Source: Hofstenia miamia | Taxonomy: Eukaryota > Xenacoelomorpha > Acoela > Hofsteniidae | Assembly (NCBI GenBank): GCA_900660155.1 | Contig: CABFPE010000316.1 | Location: 129,330-180,693, forward strand | Reading direction: 5' to 3' | DNA: 51,364 bases | Shown here: positions 47,309 to 51,364 of the stretch, in pieces | Position numbering within the stretch: the stretch's first letter is position 1 | Layout of the letters: each line of letters starts with the position of its first letter | The notes under the pieces: generated by a model | Databases searched by the model: none | What the model was told of the DNA's origin: nothing | The model's input: the letters and a program-made list of their open reading frames with translations, nothing else | Position numbers and translations under genes: made by a program

Positions 47309-48010
47309 TAGGGACCGGCAAAAAAGGTTTTCATCTTTTTTCAGCTTTTGCGACATTTTTGTGTAATCACCTTTTTCACCTTTTCAAGGCCTTTTTCAAT
47401 ATTAGAACGTGCCTTTGCAGCTGTTTGACGAAGAGACTTTTCTAGTCTGCTTTCCGCCTTGGCTTGTGATGACCCGGTGGGGGACCTGGATAAAGTGTGG
47501 TATTCATTTGACAAAAAATTGGGAGAAAATTCATGAATGGGTTAATATTGTATCTGATCAAAATGTGCTTTTTCCGAATTATCTGCACAGGAAGAATTAC
47601 TTCAGCTACTACCGATGGAGCTGGGTCTACATGTGCAGAGAGAACTGGAGGAACACGGGCTTACTTTATTGCAACAATTTGATTTACTTCAGAAATTGCA
47701 ACATCGGATATATGGGATACTTGCTGAAGAAAATTTCAAAATATCCCTAGAAAAAAACTGTGGATTGGTTTTCCTGCGTCAGCATATCGCATATTTTGCA
47801 TATGCCCCATCGTTTCAACAGAAATGGAAAGACTTTTCAGTGTTGTCAGAGCCAAAGACATTAATTCTGCCAATATTAAATGTGAAAACCATAAGAAACT
47901 GTTGTTTGTGAGGTGAATTTAATTCACCTTTTATTTCACCTTTTTATTATTTTGAGAACCTTTAAAGGGGCCTTTTTGGCATTTTAAATCACCTTTTTCT
48001 CCAGTCCCTA
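47309..48010 (+). mobile_element. Internally deleted hAT transposon with perfect 8-bp target duplication
   Basis: ATCATTAC occurs directly outside both ends (47301-47308 and 48011-48018). The ends are TAGGGACCGGCAAAAAAGGT and, reverse-complemented from the right, TAGGGACTGGAGAAAAAGGT. The motif TCACCTTTT(T) is repeated close to both ends (47367, 47376, 47924, 47936, 47989). The interior keeps the C-terminal hAT domain, so the element is a shortened derivative of an autonomous one. Confidence 0.92.
47600..47908 (+). pseudogene. hAT transposase C-terminal (hATC) fragment
   Basis: The 98-codon frame from 47615 starts MELGLHVQRELEEHG. In another frame, from about 47797, the reading is CPIVSTEMERLFSVVRAKDI, followed by NSANIKCENHKKLLFVR and a TGA at 47909-47911. 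The ST(E)xERLFS and N...NHKKLLF blocks are the hATC dimerisation domain. The zinc finger and catalytic core are deleted. Confidence 0.75.
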
Positions 48011-48018
48011 ATCATTAC

Positions 48019-48775
48019 TATTTCATTTTCAATATTATTTGAAAATAACTAGTATGAATATTACAATAAATCTCCGACTGATGACTTTCTCCATTTTTTA
48101 TCTTTAAAGCTAAATTCTAAAACTACCATTACTTAAGAGGTAAAACAAGTTGTTGCTTCAGGAAATTTAAGGAATTAGCATATCATATTTAGTAGTACTG
48201 TTCTTAGAAAGGTAATTTATTTCGATGTAAGTGATTGCCAATTTCGTAACAGACCCTTATATATAATCAAACAAATATAAATAAATAAGGTAGATTGAGA
48301 GGAGATGAAGAGAAGAGATAGGTGAGTAGTAGTAATTTTAATAATAAAGATCATTTTGTTGAAGTTCTTGCAATAAATTGCGGGAGAACTGGAACGAACT
48401 AAAACACTCCCCAAATGGGTCAAAATATTCTTCCTTGCCATACTTGTCTTCAATTGAATAGCTAATCTGCTCGTAATCTTTGTGAGTATTTTCAAAGATT
48501 CAATACCTCATGAACCACAATGCCGTGCCAAGGCAAAGCGACGTTTCTGCAATATTTAATATTTAATGCTTTTATGCAATGGACCAATATACACTGAAAG
48601 TATAATATTTAACTGTAGCAAAGAGTTTTAATCGATTAAATTTATTCCTCTAAAATGGTGAAAATTGATGAAATCCAAAAAATACAAATAAGTTTATCAT
48701 AAAACTATTCAGTCCGCATTTAATGGTATTTAAACTGTGTTGGTAGCATAAAAACTCATGAAGCTACAGGTTTCC
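48019..48775. other. Intergenic, no gene seen
   Basis: AT-rich sequence. The 92-codon minus-strand ORF 48217-48495 has no recognisable motif. Confidence 0.4.
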
Positions 48776-48779
48776 GAAA

Positions 48780-50105
48780 AAATTTACGTTGCTCTGCTTT
48801 GGCATGTTAGCATAGGGTGCTACAGCAATTGGAAGATACTCCCAGCCAAGCTCAGAGCATTTATCATCATTGCTGTTCTGTTTTCTCTACTCCGCTTGTT
48901 CTAAAACATTGATTGACATTGTACTCACTCTAGTTAAGAATTGATTATTGAGCAGGTGTGCAAATGTCACATCTATTGCTCTTGACTTCCCAAGTGACCA
49001 AACAGGAATAAAACATCTGCTGGGCATAAAACTGCTCCCTATTTTAGGTTGAGATGTGCTCGCCTGCAAGAGTTGAAAATAATGTTCCTTCGTGAGTTAA
49101 GTCTTCCAACAAGATAAAGCGCGATGACCTAATGGGTCAGGTGATTAATCTGGACATAATAAGCACGTTGCATGATCCGGGGGAAGACTGAGGCCCAGTC
49201 TAATTTAAACAAGCACTTGCAACTTATCTGCTTCCAGCCGAAATCCTTTACAAGTTGATGGCACTGCAGATGTCCAATCAGAGAAGTGCGTAGAACAAAC
49301 TTCAAGAAGTCTAGTTGAATCAGCTGTACTTGAAGAGCTCTCAAGTAGATAGCTAAAACTTCTTTTATTAATAGCTTTAGATAATATTGACTGATTCTTG
49401 CATTTTACATCTATCAAACTAATCAATCATCTCAATGGAAAGAATCTTCTAGGCAAACATCTTCCCTAAATGACGTTATTGACACTATGTGTGCAGCTGG
49501 AGAATGTTGGATGAATGAACGCATATCCATTCCACCACTTGTCAGGCTTAAAAGAGCTTGCTTTCTTGCACGTTCTGTGAGTTCTGTTACAGTGCATTCA
49601 TGACGTACTCATCAAAAGCACTTAGAGCATTATGAACTTGTTCAGGTGGACACAACGAATAGTGTGAGAAAGCCTGCAGAAACCATCACATTGCCATAAC
49701 AAAGCTATGGCGACCTGAATTGAATGATCAACCGCTGTAATTAATGCAAGTGCAAAAAGCATCAGACCTAGGGGTTACCTTGCTGCACTCCACTAGCTGA
49801 TAAAAATATTCCAAGGATACGCCATAGTCTAGGGAAATTTTGTACGCATTCTTTTATCACTGTTTGTTGTGAGATTGTGTTGAAAGCCTCCAGTGCAGGC
49901 AACACCAAATCGGTTTGGCTGAAGTAACTCTTTTGCCTTTGTAGCTGTGACTACACACACACACACACATTTCCCTCCTATTCGCTTATATACTTCTCCA
50001 ACTGCAAGTGGTAGAATATCTAATGACAGTACAGGTGCTGTTTTTCTGAGAGCAACAAGTGAAGTCCCAACTAGATATGGTGCGGTCTCTAGTGGTGCTT
50101 AACCA
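48780..50105 (-). pseudogene. LINE with RT and RLE-like C-terminus, broken
   Basis: Read on the minus strand from 50105: APLETAPYLVGTSLVALRK and LPLAVGEVYKRIGGKC (RT start), a (TG)n run encoding Cys-Val repeats (49951-49969 region), LLQPNRFGVACTGG, SGVQQGNP and LMLFALALITAVDHS (about 49800-49730). The catalytic Asp-Asp part is lost. Then come PPEQVHNALSAFDEYVM (about 49650), ALLSLTSGGMDMRSFIQHSP (about 49560), SILSKAINKRSFSYLLES (49390), DPLGHHALSC (about 49130), a zinc-knuckle trace, SRAIDVTF (about 48985), and ELGWEYLPIAVAPY (about 48855-48815). The order fits a common invertebrate RT family whose C-terminus has a CCHC knuckle and an RPxD...D motif. It is a different lineage from the copy at 11044. 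Confidence 0.75.
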
Positions 50106-50109
50106 GCAA

Positions 50110-51335
50110 GCAGACGGTTTTGAAAAATGACAGTAAAAAAATCAAAACAGTACTGTCAGCATTGAAACGTTGAAAGTGTATTGAGTTTAAAAAGCAAGAC
50201 TTAACTTTTTTGTGGTCAACAGTATTTTGAGAAATTTCTATTCAAATCACATTCTTTTTAAATCTAAAAAATATTTCATCTCAAATTCAATATGAAGAAC
50301 TTAAAAACATAAAAAATATTCTGTGTACAAACAGTTTAAAGTTTCCAGCAAAATACTGACATTTAGAATGGTCCCTAGAAAACTCACCCTAATAACACGC
50401 CTAACACCTTCAATCCTTGTCCACAATAAAATCTTGAATAATTAACATCAGTTTAAAGATCTTATTACTTATTATCTGGCTCCCCCCGCATTTCTAAGGT
50501 ATAGACCTAGATTTATGCTTTACAGGAATAATCGTAAATGCAAGCATCTTCAATTAGATCATTACCAACTCTATTTGTGTATTCAAATAATTCAACGTCA
50601 GTAATCACTAAATGAAATTTTTGATAAAAAATCTGCTATACATGTACTTAGAATCTTTTATGTAGATACGCAGATGCACTCGCGTCTTCCAAAATTCAAT
50701 GTCTCATGACTATGCTAACTTGTAATCAACTAATTGTACCTCTAACCTAGCCATTTGAATTGAAAAACTGAGAACTTAAATAGAAAGAAATAATCGGAAA
50801 TAAGATTACTTACTGACAATAGCCTCGTCTTTGCAAACTAATTCAATGCTGGAGTTAAATTTATTCTTGAACGTTTTAGCTTTCATGCCAGTTTAAGATT
50901 TTACTAGAAGTTACAGTCGGTGGCAATTAGTTTTTTCCCGAACCAAAACATGAAAAATTTAAATATTGATATATTTAGTACCATTTGGAAGTAAAACAAC
51001 TTCATGCTTCTTTTCTAAAATATTTACTAATGTTTGCTACATTCTAGTGTGAGATTAAAAATAATTGCAGCTATTTTTACAAAATCCGAAAATGGTGGAT
51101 TGTTAATACAGAAAAATGTTAATAGAGCTTTCGTACTAAAATGAAGAGATTTCAAAAACCGGGTATAATGTGTATGCAAATATTCAATATTTTTTCTTGA
51201 AAGTTTCGATTTTTTTACGAAAACGGATGTCAGTAGTGATCAAGTTTTAGATTGATATAATGCATATCATAGCGTAACAAATAATCGCCCACTAAAACCT
51301 TTATCAAATATGTTGAACTAGTACAAAACTAAAAA
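50110..51335. other. Intergenic, no gene seen
   Basis: AT-rich sequence to the window end, without a supportable ORF. Confidence 0.4.
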
Positions 51336-51336
51336 T

Positions 51337-51364
51337 TTATATATATATGCATATATATATATAT
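51337..51364. repeat. (TA)n microsatellite at the window edge
   Basis: TA repeats interrupted by GC at 51349-51350; runs off the window. Confidence 0.9.

Noticed and set aside
1..51364. CRISPR arrays, operons, tRNA or rRNA genes
   Set aside because: No regularly spaced repeats, gene strings or recognisable structural RNA genes were seen by eye; a tRNA scan was not possible here.

Overview
The window looks like nuclear DNA of an invertebrate animal. It is strongly AT-rich by eye, is full of (TA)n and (TAA)n microsatellites, has no operons or closely packed genes, and holds decayed copies of many animal transposon classes: EN-type and restriction-like-endonuclease (RLE) LINEs, Ty3/gypsy, Tc1, pogo/Tigger-like, hAT and piggyBac. 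The sequence alone does not let me name the phylum. Several short N runs and single Ns mark assembly joins.

Only one gene appears intact: an intronless 628-codon ORF (12102-13988, +). It encodes a predicted secreted, heavily N-glycosylated, cysteine-rich protein with two FG-GAP/VCBS-like acidic loops at its C-terminus. I do not recognise the rest of it. A TATA-like box lies just upstream and an AATAAA about 145 bp downstream. A truncated RLE LINE ends about 125 bp before the start codon.

Layout. 1-160: internally deleted LINE fragment. 646-1867: pogo/Tigger-like non-autonomous element with TA target duplication. 2304-2530: GC-rich palindromic cluster. 3337-5270: LINE with a broken RT. 6100-6520: Tc1-like DNA-binding remnant (-). 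8015-8774 and 10278-11043: two copies of a repeat ending in (TAA)n. 11044-11980: RLE LINE tail. 12102-13988: the glycoprotein gene. 14846-16564: Tc1 DD34E element. 17571-18470: decayed copy of an unnamed multicopy protein family. 19660-27060: one minus-strand LINE split into three pieces by a piggyBac element (20149-23284) and by a second block (24342-26594). 27242-28631: diverged duplicate joined by a single N. 31902-33651 and 37275-37990: two DUF4371/ZMYM1-like hAT remnants. 34872-36286: Tc1 element with double terminal repeats. 42870-43247: second duplicate around an N. 43980-44480: Ty3/gypsy RT. 45640-46440: DDE-like family with a C-terminal zinc finger. 47309-48010: deleted hAT with a perfect 8-bp target duplication. 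48780-50110: RT plus RLE domain of a second, different RLE LINE.

No cellular pathway can be reconstructed. The window is a transposon graveyard around one apparently live gene, and its main interest lies in that orphan glycoprotein, the terminal-repeat architecture of the DNA transposons, and the nested insertions.
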